Shown: piece by piece, positions 26,042-38,515 of the stretch
Layout of the letters: each line of letters begins with the position of its first letter
How positions within the stretch are numbered: position 1 is the first letter of the stretch
NCBI RefSeq assembly: GCF_032854445.1
Contig: NC_088301.1
Location: 42,705,187 to 42,769,186, forward strand
DNA from: Liolophura sinensis
Lineage: Eukaryota > Mollusca > Polyplacophora > Chitonida > Chitonidae
DNA: 64,000 nt
Reading direction: 5' to 3'
Made by a program: the position numbers and the translations under genes
The notes under the pieces: model-generated
Seen by the model: only the letters and a program-made list of their open reading frames with translations
Database searches by the model: none
What the model was told of the DNA's origin: nothing

Positions 26042-27004
26042 TAGGGTAAATTTAACAGTATAGTGTATTTATATGCAGACAAAATTGATCAGACTCGCGG
26101 ATCGAACAATAAACAAGTGCCACAACAATTTCATTGTGTAATAAGGTCATTTTTTTAAAATGACATTTATTAAGAATTTATTTACAGAAAAAAAGAGAGA
26201 TGAATTTAGTATTGTAAAACTTGGAAATGAAATGAAGTTAGAATCCGCAAGAGGTGGGGGCTAAAAAAGAGGGAAACTGAAGACAAACATTTAAACCGTC
26301 ACGCCCCCGGGGAAGAGGAGGGTGGGAAATTTCTTTCACCCAAACCTAGTCTTGCCTCCCAGAGACAAAATTTTGGAAAAGCCGCAGTGAATCCACGCTG
26401 TCTTCTATATGCTAATATCACCACAGGGATGAATCCTGCCATGTGATGGTGCACAGATTATCAGAACTCAGTCGACTCACCCCAAGAAGGGGAGATCACT
26501 CCCACAGGGTAGACCACTTTTGCAAAGGGAGCGCTGATCTAGAATAAAACATTATGAAACGATAATTTGTCCACACATAGAAATCATTATAGCCTGTCTA
26601 TAATTTGTATTTTGGGTATGATAAACAAGGTGTAGCATGGGGAAGTCGATTTTGATAAGGTATTGTAATTAAAGCGGTGCAAATTCAATCAAGTTTTTGC
26701 TATTGTTTTTTGGTGTTTTTCGAAAGGCAATATTTTTAGCTATTTTTCATGTCATGTGGAGAAAAATTGATTTGATTTGCGAACATGAAATGAGCGCCAA
26801 ATATCTTCTGTAGGCCTATATCCTCTTTAATCACGATTAGTGTTTCCAGGTTTCACAGCCTCTTTCATGCTCAGACTGCACATTGGACCGCTCTATGCAG
26901 CCTGAACTTTGTGTGTTTAGTTTAGGCTTATACTTGCATTTTGTACTATTTCAATGATATTTTTTGTCCCAAAAAGCGCTCGTAGGCTATGTTATTTGTA
27001 TAAG

Positions 27005-27125
27005 TAGAATAACGAGCGGTCATATTTAACCGGTTGCGTGCGACCATTTGCCAACTATCACACTGTGGTCGCTGCTCTGGTCTTACTCTCCATGCTGTAC
27101 GTCTTTAATTATATTGTATTCCTGT
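27005..27125 (+). repeat. Dispersed repeat family C, partial copy
   Basis: It shares cgtgcgaccatttgcca, ctatcacactgtggtcgctg, ctctggtcttactctccatg and ctgtacgtctttaattatat with the fuller copies at 27.2-27.5 and 59.5-59.8 kb. Confidence 0.7.
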
Positions 27126-27194
27126 ATAAACCAGGATTCTTCTGGTGGACTAAGCATCCCCGAGGCCTGGTCCCTTTGCATTGTTTTAATGTGA

Positions 27195-27500
27195 TTGTAT
27201 GTTAAATGTGACGACAACGCATTTTGAGTCATTCTAGATCAGTGACGTCGGATAAGTTGGAATCAAAATCACTGCATATGTTTTTTACCTAATTCCGTTT
27301 AAACCATGGTGCTAGGCGGGCGAGCAAATGGCTACTATTATGCATTTACATGAAGAGTTAGAATGATATCTTGACTGAAGTAAATTGACAAGAGGCCGTA
27401 TTTCACCTGTTACGTGTGACCATTTGCTAGCTACCACACTGTCGTTGTTGCTCTGGTCTTACTCTGTATGCAGTACGTCTTTAATTATATTACATAAATA
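27195..27500 (+). repeat. Dispersed repeat family C, long copy
   Basis: Blocks shared with 59500-59775 in the same order are tttgagtcattctagatcag, aaatcactgcat, gcaaatggctactatta, gcatttacatgaa, ggccgtatttcacctgttac and cagtacgtctttaattatat. I see no coding capacity, tRNA promoter boxes or terminal repeats, so the class is unknown. Confidence 0.65.
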
Positions 27501-27802
27501 TGTTTACAATATTTTTCCGTGGTTGATGAAATCCACTTATCCTTTGTACGATCCCTTTATTTTTTTCTTGGCGAATTTCTTTCCATTTAAAAGAACCTGA
27601 CTTTTGGGAGAATGTCTCTCCTGCTTTTTAATCACTCCGAATCCAAACCCTTTCTTTAGACACTCATTCTACCTCCTGAAAAGAGCGTAAACTGCAGATT
27701 TGAGAGTTCAGTCCTGAGTCAAGTCATAGTTAAGGCTATTACATCGGGAATATTGGCACTCCCTTGCTTGGCTCTCAACAGAATAGGAATAGGCTAAATA
27801 CT

Positions 27803-27955
27803 AGTCGGCTCGGTGTCAGTGTCACAAGGCTGGGTGGAGCGTCGCGTCTGGTGTCTTCGATCTGGAAGTGAAGCACATAGAATAAACATTTTGGTTTTGG
27901 ATCCGGCCTACTACAAGGAGACCCCCTGGTGGTATGACAGAAATAATATTTAAAG
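27803..27955 (+). mobile_element. SINE family B fragment
   Basis: The body motif cggctcggtgtcagtgtcac, then gtgtcttcgatctggaag and tactacaaggagac, matches the part of family B seen at 43.4 kb. The head is missing. Confidence 0.5.
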
Positions 27956-29764
27956 CGATGTTAATAAAGCCCATTCAAGCCAAATATTCATGGGCACAGT
28001 AGATGCAAACCTTGTATCATCCTTAAATTTACTTTACCTCTCTCATGTCGCCATTTCAGCACATTGAATCATTGGCCAGCTGTGAACTTGAGCCAATCAA
28101 ATGATTAAATCTGCCACTTTTCAATTAAGGGCCTCGGAGCGGACAATATGTACTCTTTCAACCTTCATGGTCACGTATGAGTAATATCGCGGATGAATAT
28201 CGCTTTAAGGTCTAATAAAATGATTACAGTTCTGAAGAGAGAAAAGGGCCGTGGGTTTAGCGGAAAGGTGAAGGACGGGTGAGAGACTTTTCGAACAATC
28301 AAGTTATTCTGAATGAAGATGTTGGCGCCGTCAATGGCGCCAGCAAAACATCAAAGAGTTGACTGCGCACTGTTTATCACCTGAAGCCCTGCTCATTTTG
28401 TAGTATGTTGAATCTGGGACTATAATATATTGTGGCCAACAAGAGCCTCGAGTTAAACGCAAATCTTTATTGCTGAAATGTTCGTTTTCTTGTGAGGAAA
28501 AAAAAACACACGTGTGGTGCGAACACGAGGATTGACAATCTTAGTGTAAAGTGTAGAAATAGGCCTGAACGAAGAGATTGCCTAGATCTTGAATTTACTG
28601 TATCAATCATGAACTCCATGTTGATAGACGGAATTTGTGCGTCAAATCACCTGACAAACCTCATAAGGTCAGCCGACAGTTGAGGCAATGCGCGCTGGTG
28701 ATTGGTCCAGCGTTAATGGTCTTACTTGAATAATGTTTGTAGAAACATGGCTTTTGCCCGCAATGAACCTACTTTGTTATATGATTGTATGTTTGCATTG
28801 ATAATATCGACATTATATGACTTTGAGTCAGACCAACCGAATTACATCTGTGATTAACAACGACAGAGAATACCTGGCTACAAGAGAATGCACATCTGGC
28901 AAAACATCAAAGGTCGTCCGATATTTAAGGACTGAACTGCAGGCCTAAATATATATATATATATGGAGGGATGCCTGTATGGAAAGAAGAAGGATTTAGA
29001 GACAGAATTCTTCAGGTAATAAACCTTCAACGTATACGTAGAGAAGTTAATGGGGAAGAGATTTCGGTTTCAAGTAAAACATGGAAAAGCCATATACTGA
29101 AATCACGCACACACATGCAGGTAGTAGCAGGAACTCTTCCGAAGCATAGAGAACAGGGACCCACAACTTCGTAACTTCGTCCTAAAGTTCATATCTGATT
29201 TTTACATAATGGGATTATATAAACTCAAAATGTTGACGTAGCAGACAAAGACTTCTTTTAAGTCAAGAGATTTAAGAAAAAAAGAATTTGAATATTTTAA
29301 AGAATTTGACCTCGCAATAGTGAAATAAATGATATTCACCCCAACCATAATGAATTTGACAGAGGTATGTTATATTTTGGGCTTCGGATTGGAAGATGCC
29401 TTCAAGTATTAGTTCATCGACGTCACTGAAAAACGATGGATATTGAAAGATTTGACTGTTGGCAACGAAGAACAATGAAATAATCTAAAAGAAACAAGTC
29501 ACTGGACGCCCAACTGGATTGACTAACAGTTCAGGCGACAAAGGAAGATTGTGAGAGAAACGTTTTGTCCTGAATTTATGGCTGAAATGCCAGGCGGTTT
29601 GTCACTGAGAAGAAAATAATTTTAACCGATTAGGTTTGCTATTGGATTCGTAATGGCATCGCAGTTATAATTTGTCAAAATGAGCTGAACTTGTAAGATT
29701 TTACCACTTTCGAAGATTTCAACACATTTCGACTTTCCTCTAATAGCTGAGCTCCTTTAATTAG

Positions 29765-30011
29765 TTAATTTATTTATTTGATTTGTGTTTACGCCGTAGC
29801 CAAGTATATTTCCCTTATACGACGGCGGCCAGCATTATGGTGTGGAAAAAACGGACAGAGCCCGGTGGAAAGCCACGAACATGGGCAGGTTAACGGCAAA
29901 CGTTCCCACGTGCGGCAAGAGATGAAGCCAGCATGAGCTGGACTTGAATTCACAGCGTCCACATTGTTGAGAGGTTCTGGGCCATTGCTGGCACGCTAGC
30001 CACCTCTGCCT
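29765..30011 (-). mobile_element. Near-full-length SINE family A
   Basis: It has a reverse (ATTT)n tail, 3' block, body (cggacagagcccggtggaaa) and head remnants (gaattcacagcgtcc, gagaggttctgggcc, gctggcacgctagccac). It is moderately diverged. It ends about 30 bases left of the exon candidate at 30043-30120. Confidence 0.8.
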
Positions 30012-30042
30012 AAACGTGCTTAAATCTGGAGATGTAACTTAC

Positions 30043-30120
30043 TTCCGGTCTCTTGTGGTACGGTAGAGGACTGGCTGTCACAAAATCCAGCCATAGGTAC
30101 ACAGGATAGTCGTTGCTAAC
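30043..30120 (-). CDS. Isolated exon candidate, 26 codons
   Basis: On the minus strand a good acceptor (ttctatttccacag) and a consensus donor (GTAAGT) bound 78 bases, open in phase 0 to 0, reading VSNDYPVYLWLDFV...PYHKRPE. I do not recognise it, and it is not similar to the exons of the secreted-protein gene. It lies downstream of the decayed copy at 30.9-31.7 kb and could be a leftover of that locus or part of another gene. Confidence 0.4.
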
Positions 30121-30930
30121 CTGTGGAAATAGAAATAGGCCTAAAAATTATTTTAAACAGAATAAAATCCAGTGCAATTACCTAACAGTAAGGCAACATG
30201 CGTTTATTGTTAAATTCTAATCCCACAAAACCCAAGGTCACTACAGGCTTACATATACGATTTAGCTACAAAAGCAGGATTTGGCTATGAAATACAGCTT
30301 TAGCGCAACGGAGTAACAGTCGTTTCCATTTGACGTACAGTGCGAAATTCAAACGAGAAACTGAGGATGGCAAATTCCAGTATAACATCCTAAATATGTC
30401 ACGTGATTGTCCTAAACCTCGCATTGTGTACATTAATTCTAGACTTAGACTTAATATATAGCCTGTTGTCATCATGTGATCTGAATGTTGACGTCTTCTT
30501 GAAATATATAAGCGTACACTGCAAATAGACCTAGTCCGGAATAAGGCCCTGGACGCCGTTGTTCGAAAGTGTATTAGCTATAAATACTAGTATTAAGTCT
30601 GTACAAATCTGAATTCTAAGGCTATCCCTATCAAGTGATGTTTATCACGCATACTTTTTGGGCCCAGTTGTTCAAAACTCTTTGAAGATTAAACCCCAGA
30701 TTAAACATCAAGCCAAGTCTTCAATTTTGGGCTGATCCCAGAAATAACTGCAAAACTGTATATTCAATGTGAACTAAATCTGCTGCTGTTATATTTTGAC
30801 TTTGGACAACTGTATTGGGTGCTGAATTCGGCTTTGGGGTGAAATATACATGTTCAGGACGGGACTACGTGCAAGTACAATTCAATATCTTCTATGAATT
30901 ACACTTTAATGGAATGAAATATATACTTAC

Positions 30931-31660
30931 ACAAGAATGGCAAATTGGTGGGTGTGTCATAGATATAGAGGTTACATTTGAGAGAAAACAGGGTGCAACG
31001 GGTACAGGGCATTCGTCATATGCCCCACATACAGACAGAACGATCGATAAATCGCATTCCACTGGCTAATGGAGCAGCCGAGATGAAATCGTAACCTGTA
31101 AACCAGGAGAGAGAAATCAGTCACGCCCCCTCATATTTCATAACGCCAGCTCGAAACAATATTGAAGTCATAGATATTTTCTGGTAGCAACGTATAGGTT
31201 CGATGATACTTTACTTAATCTGCCCGGTTTCTTGTACCAGTCAATTTTATTTATTTATTTGATTGGTGTTTTACGCCGTACTCAAGAATATTTCACTTAT
31301 GCGAGGAGAGGAAGCCAACATGTGCTGGACATGAACTCACACCGATTGGTGAGAGGCTCCTGAGTCCAGTCAATTTTAAGATTGCGTTATAAGTAAATAT
31401 CTTACGGACTGAAATACTTCTATCATACGTGCGACCTATTTTATGACTGCTTGATGTATAGCTAGCAAAGCGATAGTTGCTGATAGTTGCTGAAAATTGC
31501 AGTAAAATGTGAACATTGCGAGATTAAAATTAGAAGCCTACCACACATGATCGTTTCATTTTGACACAGAAATGACTGTTGTCTTACCCTTACCCATAAA
31601 ACATATCTTTGAGCGTAAGCCCCTGCTATCAGACATAGAACATATCCAAGGTAAATCATC
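30931..31660 (-). pseudogene. Partial, decayed copy of the secreted-protein gene
   Basis: Two exons match the first two coding exons of the gene at 34.5-38.0 kb. Exon 31660-31594 starts with an acceptor directly before the ATG, as in the intact gene, and encodes a signal peptide (MIYLGYVLCLIAGAYAQ against MMYIALVLFLVVGTYGQ), followed by RYVL in both. Exon 31095-30931 aligns without gaps over its first 38 residues (YDF...P...G.RF.DR...TLFSL), and its donor (TTGT|GTAAGTAT) falls at the equivalent place. It carries an in-frame TGA at residue 26 of the exon, and the first exon's donor leaves the wrong phase for the second. I could not find copies of exons 3-6. This is a tandem, same-strand duplicate that has decayed. 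Confidence 0.75.
31246..31372 (-). mobile_element. SINE family A with internal deletion
   Basis: The reverse tail and 3' block (gattggtgttttacgccgta, ctcaagaatatttcactta) jump directly to the head side (ggaagccaacatgtgctgga, gtgagaggctcctgag). The central body is missing. It lies inside the intron of the decayed gene copy. Confidence 0.75.
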
Positions 31661-32119
31661 CTGAAAATGAAATGCAGTAAAGGCCTATTCCTGAGTGCGG
31701 GAGAAACCACAAAACTTCACGTAGAAGTATATAAATTCTCCCATAAACCAAAAGGAATGTATATGAAACGCAGTCTGCGCTTAGTGAAACATCTCTGGAA
31801 ACGACCGGCCTGAACGCAAAGGTATTTCTCTAGTATTAGATCCTTGTTTCTCTTTTAGCGTGCGTTGAAGGCCGGCCGCCTCCTCGTAAAATGTCTCTTT
31901 CTAATACCAGCAGAGACCTTTCTGCATGTAAAGGCAGGCGGGCTGTATACAATTGCCAGAAATTCATGAGGCAGTCAATAGGTTGAATATCTCCCGAGCT
32001 CGTGACCTCCATGGCTTAGCCGAATAATGGATTACCCCTGATAACTACTCGCTCTTGACCAATGTGGTAGCATTTACAATTAGATAGTGATTGTAAGTCA
32101 GAGGGTTTGTCAGGTATAC

Positions 32120-32211
32120 TTCTCAAGGTAACCACTTTCCTATCAGGGATGAAAACGACGTAAAAATCATTGATATTAGTAAATATATACCACAGACCCT
32201 TTGTGGCTTCC
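32120..32211 (-). CDS. Isolated exon candidate
   Basis: A strong acceptor (cttttatcttgatttgcag) and a weaker donor (GTATAC) bound 92 bases, open in one phase and reading GLWYIFTNINDFYVVFIPDR. It lies between the secreted-protein gene and its decayed copy, with no phase-compatible partner found. It may be chance or an exon of an unseen gene. Confidence 0.25.
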
Positions 32212-32239
32212 CTGCAAATCAAGATAAAAGAAAACACAA

Positions 32240-34290
32240 ATAATATTATTTAAAAGGTGTTTTATTTTACCTTTAAGGGGGAAATTTAGAGTATAAATGT
32301 TGGAATGAATGCGTACTTCTAACTACAGCTACCTTCTATTAACGGCAAAACAAGTGGTGCACACCTGAACGAGTGATACATGAATACTGGATATGTGTGC
32401 ATATATAAATTAAAATTTTAGTCGGGTGCTGGCCACGTGGTTAAGACGCTTTTCATGCGCCATATAACTTGCGTAATCACTTTAAAACTGTTATTTCTGA
32501 TGTCGCGGTAACCAGGTTAAAATATTGCTTGAGAACGTAAATTCTGTTTCAGCTAAAATAACGCAAAGGAACATACCAAATTTAATTATTAAAATTTGTG
32601 TGCAGGACGTTTTGGGATATTACTGTTCTAATACGGGGTAGTTTTAAATTAATTTGTTTTGAAATTAGGAGATATTAATGTGTGGATAGTGGATTGCTAG
32701 AACAAGCTTCTATTTGACTAGTTTAAGCCAATCGTCCAGTACTGAAGGATCTACGTCTCCTGCTTTGACCTCTTTTTAACACGGTCAAAGGTCATTTTTG
32801 TTTCTTTGATTTTATATTTACATGTTTCTTTCCTCCATATTTAGGACCCCTCATGCACAAAGAGATTCTTAAAGCCATGATTCTCTATATTAGCAGTCAC
32901 AAGCCAGGTTGTGGATACATTTATCATTGATGAAAACAGATGATCTTGTGGACTAATTTTGATCTGGAGGGTGATAGTCAGCGTGGAGAAGAACGCATCA
33001 TCCCACTGAGCCACCGAGGGCTTGTTCTCTTTTCTAGACACGATATGTCTGTATAGGAAAGTTTTTAGGTATCTGGATTTCTTAACTGTCTGGACTTCTG
33101 AGTGCAGGTGTTGATGAACGGCATGTCCATATGCTCGTCCATATCACAGGCCAGAGAATGAGCACTGGTTTCTCTTCACATTAAGTGAAATATTCTTAAT
33201 CCATGTGAATGACTCATCCCTAAGATGATTTTAATTGCTATAGTTTGACAGCTTTTTCAAAAATTTGCCAACCCTTTAAGTGTACCAACCAAAGACGTTC
33301 TGATGTTCGTACTAGAAGAGTGGGCAATATTATGTGCAGTGAATTATCGCGAGAACTCCTATAGACGAGACGAAGACAGCTCTCTCGCACAGCTACGAAC
33401 CATTACGATTCTGAATTACATGATGCTTACACGTGATCGAGTTACAATACCAGTTGACCTTTGAAAGAATTCCGACAAGAACAAGATGGATATGTATCTT
33501 AAAGCTGATATCCATAAGATCGGACGAAGAAAGTAGAAATAGTACCCTTAGTTAGAATGTATTATCTGATATCTGGAATATGAATACGGCCAATAGCTCG
33601 GCACAGTTTCTTCCACCCATTAACCTGACCCCATATAACCGATGTCTTGTTAAATACTAGCCGTTGTATTTTGTTAAAAAGGCACACATTGCTTGAACAC
33701 GTGAACAAATCCAGTTTATTCCTTAGAGCTGCAGACCATCATGAGGAAGTCTGCAGTCCTTGATCCGACTATTTTCCACACCCATGCTAAAACACGTCCT
33801 TAGGCTATACATCCGCAATTGATGGAATTTGGTCGAAGATTTGCTCCCAAATTCCGAGTACACTGTAGACATTACAGGTTAGTGATATCCTCGATAGTTG
33901 CATCCTATTGAAAGTGCTTCTCACTGAAAGGCTGTTTCTTTTCCACCGGCTCAGCAATATGCTTAGAAAATATTTTACATGAGTTCAATTCGTTGCTAAG
34001 AAAATACGTATAGTTTAAGAAGCAACCCTGACTTGTTGGTTTCAGTAAGGTGGATGCTCCTCTGTCTTAATTGATGACATTTTCGACCACAAGTAACACC
34101 AAAAGTACGGAAACTCAAGAGGCTTTCCCTTCCCTTCATTAAGAAGTCTCACACAGTTAGTCCTGTTTAGGTGTAAGTGGTCTTTTCGTCGTCCAGCTGG
34201 CATACATCGTGGATGAAGAACGACATAAACCCAACACCACAGAACAGAAAATTTTGTGGTAAACACACAGGTTGAAGACGCGTGCATGTC
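32240..34290. other. Gene-poor stretch
   Basis: I see no supported exon here. The minus-strand frame at 32841-33041 contains a 'tcggtggctcagtggga' box-A-like stretch and is probably an old SINE-related fragment. The frame at 34042-34329 overlaps the 3' end of the secreted-protein gene. Confidence 0.4.
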
Positions 34291-34468
34291 AATTTTATTA
34301 AAGAACGTAAAGTTAAGTACATTGGACAAACCATGTGTAATTGCCCTGAATTGTGACCTATGTTACTAGACTATTAAAAACCAACACAGACTCATAAACG
34401 TTTAAAACCGAAACCAGAAAAGGCGCCTATTGAATCGGTTTAAATCTATGATAGACGTTTACAGCTAT

Positions 34469-37400
34469 TTAAACACGAGCATTGCCCAGACGTTTCCTGG
34501 CTCTGATAATAAGACCTCTGCTGTGAACAAAGTGATCTGGTGTCGTGTTGGCAACATTGGGGTATGCATTTAATTGCAATCTCTGACGTAGTTGATCTGT
34601 AAAGAACAATGCAAAGAAGCGTTAATGTAGCTGATTGTCAGGAGTATGTATTTCACATGATATTTCAAGCATTCCAAAGAAGATGACTGAAAAATTGTAA
34701 TGTGTACCGATTACTTACCGAGTTAATGCACATAAAGCTGTCTTGTGGAGCCTTTCCGAAAAACAATGCACAGTTGCGAGGTGCAACCTGCAACATGTTC
34801 CCTGAAATTGAATAAAAATTTAAGAGCTGTAATATCTCTTACATTAATTAAATGTGCATATCCAGCTTACATCCAGTTTTACTATTAAAGCCTGTTAACG
34901 AAATGATGAAACTCACAAAATGTTGAAATGAGTCTAATTGAGTTCTCTTAACTCATTATTGCCATTGTCAACCCACTGTTAATTAAATACGATAAACTCA
35001 TTTTACTTATTTACTTACTTCCCCGCCCATTAGGTGAGTTTATTTGAGGGTTCTGGCAAAATCCACCCCCTGGTACCCCCCTCGATCGCATGTCAGAGTT
35101 GGTAAGTGATACGCTGATAGCAATGTTCGAGAGTAAATTCAGCGAAATTGTCAGTTGATTCGTGGAGTCGGTGCTATCCTGCAAGAGATGACAAAGTAAG
35201 AGCATACATCACGGAGGGTAAAACCAGGGCAGCATCAACAGTGTGATAATTGACAAATAGGGACATGTCACCGGTGAAATCGGGCCTTTACAGTTTACAG
35301 TATTAAATTGTCGCCCTCAAGACCAAAAAGGCACTCGAACAATTCACCTATCACATTTAGGACAGGATAGAATGGAAACTGTATCTCTTAGACAACTACC
35401 GATCGAATCTCTTCTGGTAAAGTCGTAACATGACTTGACTAACATGTGGTTAATGGCTTAACACACGGTTTAAAAATTCTATTTAAACAGACTACATCAG
35501 AGTAAAACCAGAGTAGCGACGACAGTGTGATTGGCAAATGGGCACATGTATTACCTGTGAAATCCGGCACTGAAGGCATGTTGATGCAAAACTAGGCATT
35601 CTAGACCAACAGGTTATTAATACACATAGATATAAATATTTAAAGGTTCAATATTTACCACGTGGCCAGTGTATAAACCAGATCACTCTATAAAGCTATA
35701 AAAGGTGGGATTTGCTCAAGTGCTCAGGGCTCACCCTCAGGTTTTGTAATACAAACAAGTGTTGAAGAAAAACCAGAAGAAAGACAAAAAAAGTCGATAA
35801 TACGTGCCGTGCAAAATTACAGCTTTAGCGGTACATACCCACACATGTACTGGTTGACCAGGGTTGATAGGGGCAACCGTGGTGGAGACAACGCAAGTAA
35901 GAGTTAGAGAGCTTTCTGTTCCAGTCCGGGAGAATCTGTCCGACAAGAGAGCTTCAACCGAAAGCAGGCCTCCTTGGCCCCCTTGGACGATGTAGTTGAC
36001 AGTAAAGGATCCTTGTTTTAGGTCATCTTCACATGGACCTGTACCAGCTAATGTATATTGCCGTCCGACATTTGCATCGTTGGGGATGCTGAATCCGAAA
36101 GTAAGACTCATCGACTCTCTTGCGATGCTGGTTCCCTTTAGGAAGTCAATATGTCTAAAGTTGTTGGCGTTAGAAGCGAAGCACTGATTAACCCCAACAA
36201 CCATTGATTCATAACCGCCAACCCAGATAGAGTGAGTGCTGGGATCCCCACGCTGGATAATGTTAAAGTTTTGGTCGATCTGCATGTTTCCGCTAATCGT
36301 TACACATCGTTCGGAATTGCCTACAATAATAAATTTACAGATTGTTGTGGTAAAAACTAAAAGAAGTAAATACTAAAGAAGAAAAGTGTATTTCGTAATG
36401 GCATTAACTTTTTTCTCATATAGATCCTAAGATATGTTTACATTATGCAGAAAAAATCGTAAATCAGAAGATCGTCATTAAACAAAATGAATGAAATCTC
36501 TAATATAGTATAGTCCAACGGAGATCAATAAAAATACAGAAGACACGGTCTCATTTACTTATTTATTAATGATATATTTTATTGGCATTTATCGATGTAT
36601 CCAAAAATCCTCAGGTTTATGGGTTTAGGGAAAATCGCATCACTCGATGCAGATCACAATCCTTTGCCAGCTACCCGACAAAACTCATATCATAAAGTAG
36701 ACTTAGCGATGTCTGTTTGTCAGCTTCCGAACAGGTGCGTACAACGGCCCAAGCCCAGGGTGCCTATAGATCATTGATAACTGAAGCCTGTATGATAATT
36801 ACTTCGTTAAATTTAAATAGGTTGTCGTACAGTTAAATGCAACGTTTCAGCAGATGCCATAAATAAAGATACTTACTCAAAAACTGGATGGCGGAGTCTC
36901 GTTGATCACACACGCATACTTTGGGATTGAGAGAAAACAGTGTACCAGTGGCACATGGAATTGTAATTCCACCTAACTTAAAAAAAGCTCGGTCCACGAA
37001 TCGGGTCCCATTGAGTTCTGGTGTCTTTTGGACGAAATCATAGTCTGAAAATAATAAAGCTCAAGGTGTTCATCACACAAAAAAATGAAGAATTTCAGGC
37101 CATAAACTTTTTTTAATCTCTCTCTTAATCCATATCAGTATCGTTTATTATCTTACCAGGAATTCAGCATAGCTATGGACGTTTATGTACTGTTAAAAAT
37201 ATTGTCAGTGAATAATATATTTTGTGTTTGCATTCAGACCAAGGGACCATTCAGACAAAGGGACCAAGGCCAGTATAAATAAAGTATCTTAAGTTGGGGA
37301 ATCCGTGGCGGAGGTGTTTAGCGGAGCCTCTCACTACTGTGGTCACGTGGGAAAGTCTGCCACCAACTTGCACGTGGTCGTGGGTTTCCCCCGGGTTCTG

Positions 37401-38006
37401 CCCGGTTTCCTCACACCATAATTCTGGCCGCCCTCGTATAAATGAAATATTCTTGAGCATGGGGTAAAACACCAATCAAATAAACAAATAAAAAAGACAT
37501 AAATCACAAATTGCAAGTCCTTAAAAAGCAAACCCCAGGACAAGTAAACTGTGATCAGTTCTTTGTTCTACAGTACAGAATCAGGGTACAAATTTTTAAC
37601 TTCCTAGTGCAAAGAATTTTAATTGTGGTTGTGAATTTTTGACTTAAATCTTAAGACGTTTGATAAATTTGGGGCCCAGCACCAAATGAAGCAAAAGAAA
37701 ATGAATGTTAGAATGTATCAGTCGATATGATGTAGGCGGTTATTCTCAATAGATTTATAAAAAAAAAGTCAAACAGTATGTTCATACCAAGACAAAATTG
37801 TATCAATCGGAAGTACACTGCTTCGTACTAGAAAAAATTACAGTAAATTTGCATGAATGACAAATGAAACAAAACAAAATGGCTTTCTTACTTTCGCATC
37901 CTCCCACTTTGGTCAATGCGGCACTGGGGAGAACATATCGGCTAGTGTCCGTCACCTGACCATATGTCCCAACCACCAGAAATAATACTAGCGCGATGTA
38001 CATCAT
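34469..38006 (-). CDS. Secreted protein of unknown family, six coding exons
   Basis: I do not recognise the family. Exons on the minus strand are 38006-37892, 37044-36877, 36320-35839, 35178-35019, 34801-34719 and 34582-34469 (TAA). All phases agree (1,1,0,1,0), giving 373 residues. Residues 1-17 (MMYIALVLFLVVGTYGQ) form a signal peptide. No further hydrophobic segment is seen, so the product is probably secreted. Cysteines are scattered (GGCE, TIPCATG, VCVCDQ, ERCVTISG, VNQCFA, GPCEDD, LTLTCVV, GFCQN, RNCALF, FMCINS), suggesting disulfides, and the tail is basic (IIRARKRLGNARV). The long third exon is rich in beta-prone sequence. The acceptor of the last exon (ctacgtcag) is the weakest site. 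An acceptor lies one base before the ATG, so a non-coding 5' exon is expected. A good donor at 40332/40331 could belong to it. A polyadenylation signal lies at 34294-34299. A decayed copy follows at 30.9-31.7 kb. Confidence 0.8.
37295..37494 (+). mobile_element. SINE family A in an intron of the secreted-protein gene
   Basis: The head is shortened (gaatccgtggcggaggtgtt). The body and 3' block are well preserved (gtcgtgggtttcccccgggt, ataaatgaaatattcttgag), with an (AAAC/AAAT)n tail. It is inserted antisense to the gene, between its first two coding exons. Confidence 0.85.
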
Positions 38007-38079
38007 TCTGAAAGTTACATAAATATGAATTAATAACCTGCAGTTTATGCTATTCTTTAAAGGAACCATCGTAACATCG

Positions 38080-38195
38080 TTCCATCGCTCTTACGAAGCG
38101 ATGGCACTATGGCACGAAGCGATGGCACGATGACGTGATGCTAGTAGCTTCGTATCATCGCTTCGTACCATTGTGTCATTGCTTCGTTCGATCAA
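38080..38195. repeat. Hairpin of CATCGCTTCGTGCC-type repeats (left)
   Basis: Tandem variants of gaagcgatggcacgatg turn at about 38145-38150 into their complements (catcgcttcgtaccattgtg), forming an imperfect palindrome of about 115 bases. Confidence 0.8.
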
Positions 38196-38266
38196 GTATC
38201 AAGTGTCAAGTATCGTGTCTATATTTAAACAAGTGACGTAGTGCACATGTTACATACATTTTGTTA

Positions 38267-38515
38267 CTATAGTCTATTTCTTTTAGCCAGTCGCCTATAT
38301 TCAGCCATCTGTAGAATCCGTCATACTCGCTACCAAAATTGCTTTACGTTAGTGAAACGTAACACCACGAACTCTACACACTGATATGTTGTACCTTTGT
38401 ATTATTAAAAGGAAAACACAGGTAGAATACTTTTTCTAATTGATAATGTTAAACTCTACAAGTCTGTTTTCAACACCAAGAACTCATTGCCTCAGATGAC
38501 GTCATAATTATTCAA
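38267..38515. repeat. Left arm of a long inverted repeat
   Basis: This arm of about 249 bases is the reverse complement of 39177-39423 along most of its length. Exact blocks include tgacgtcataattattcaa at 38497-38515 (complement at 39177-39195) and the cttttagccagtcgc region near the outer end. Overall similarity looks near 70-75% by eye. Confidence 0.85.

Larger units (their letters stand above)
26050..30040. other. Gene-poor region
   Basis: Apart from the repeat copies listed separately I see no supported gene here. A minus-strand frame at about 29484-29275 follows a strong acceptor (tgtttcttttag) but has no good donor or partner exon, so I do not call it. Confidence 0.45.

Noticed and set aside
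29275-29484. Minus-strand frame after a strong acceptor (tgtttcttttag)
   Set aside because: The only donor-like site is weak, and no phase-compatible neighbour was found. Not enough to call an exon.
30815-31069. 84-codon plus-strand frame with a protein-like start (GAEFGFGVKYTCSGRDY)
   Set aside because: It overlaps antisense the pseudogene exon 30931-31095, has no acceptor upstream, and the minus-strand homology is stronger.
34469-34595. Alternative acceptor (ttctttacag) for the last exon of the secreted-protein gene
   Set aside because: Using it in phase gives a stop after eight codons. The acceptor eleven bases further on keeps a 37-residue open end, so that one was used.
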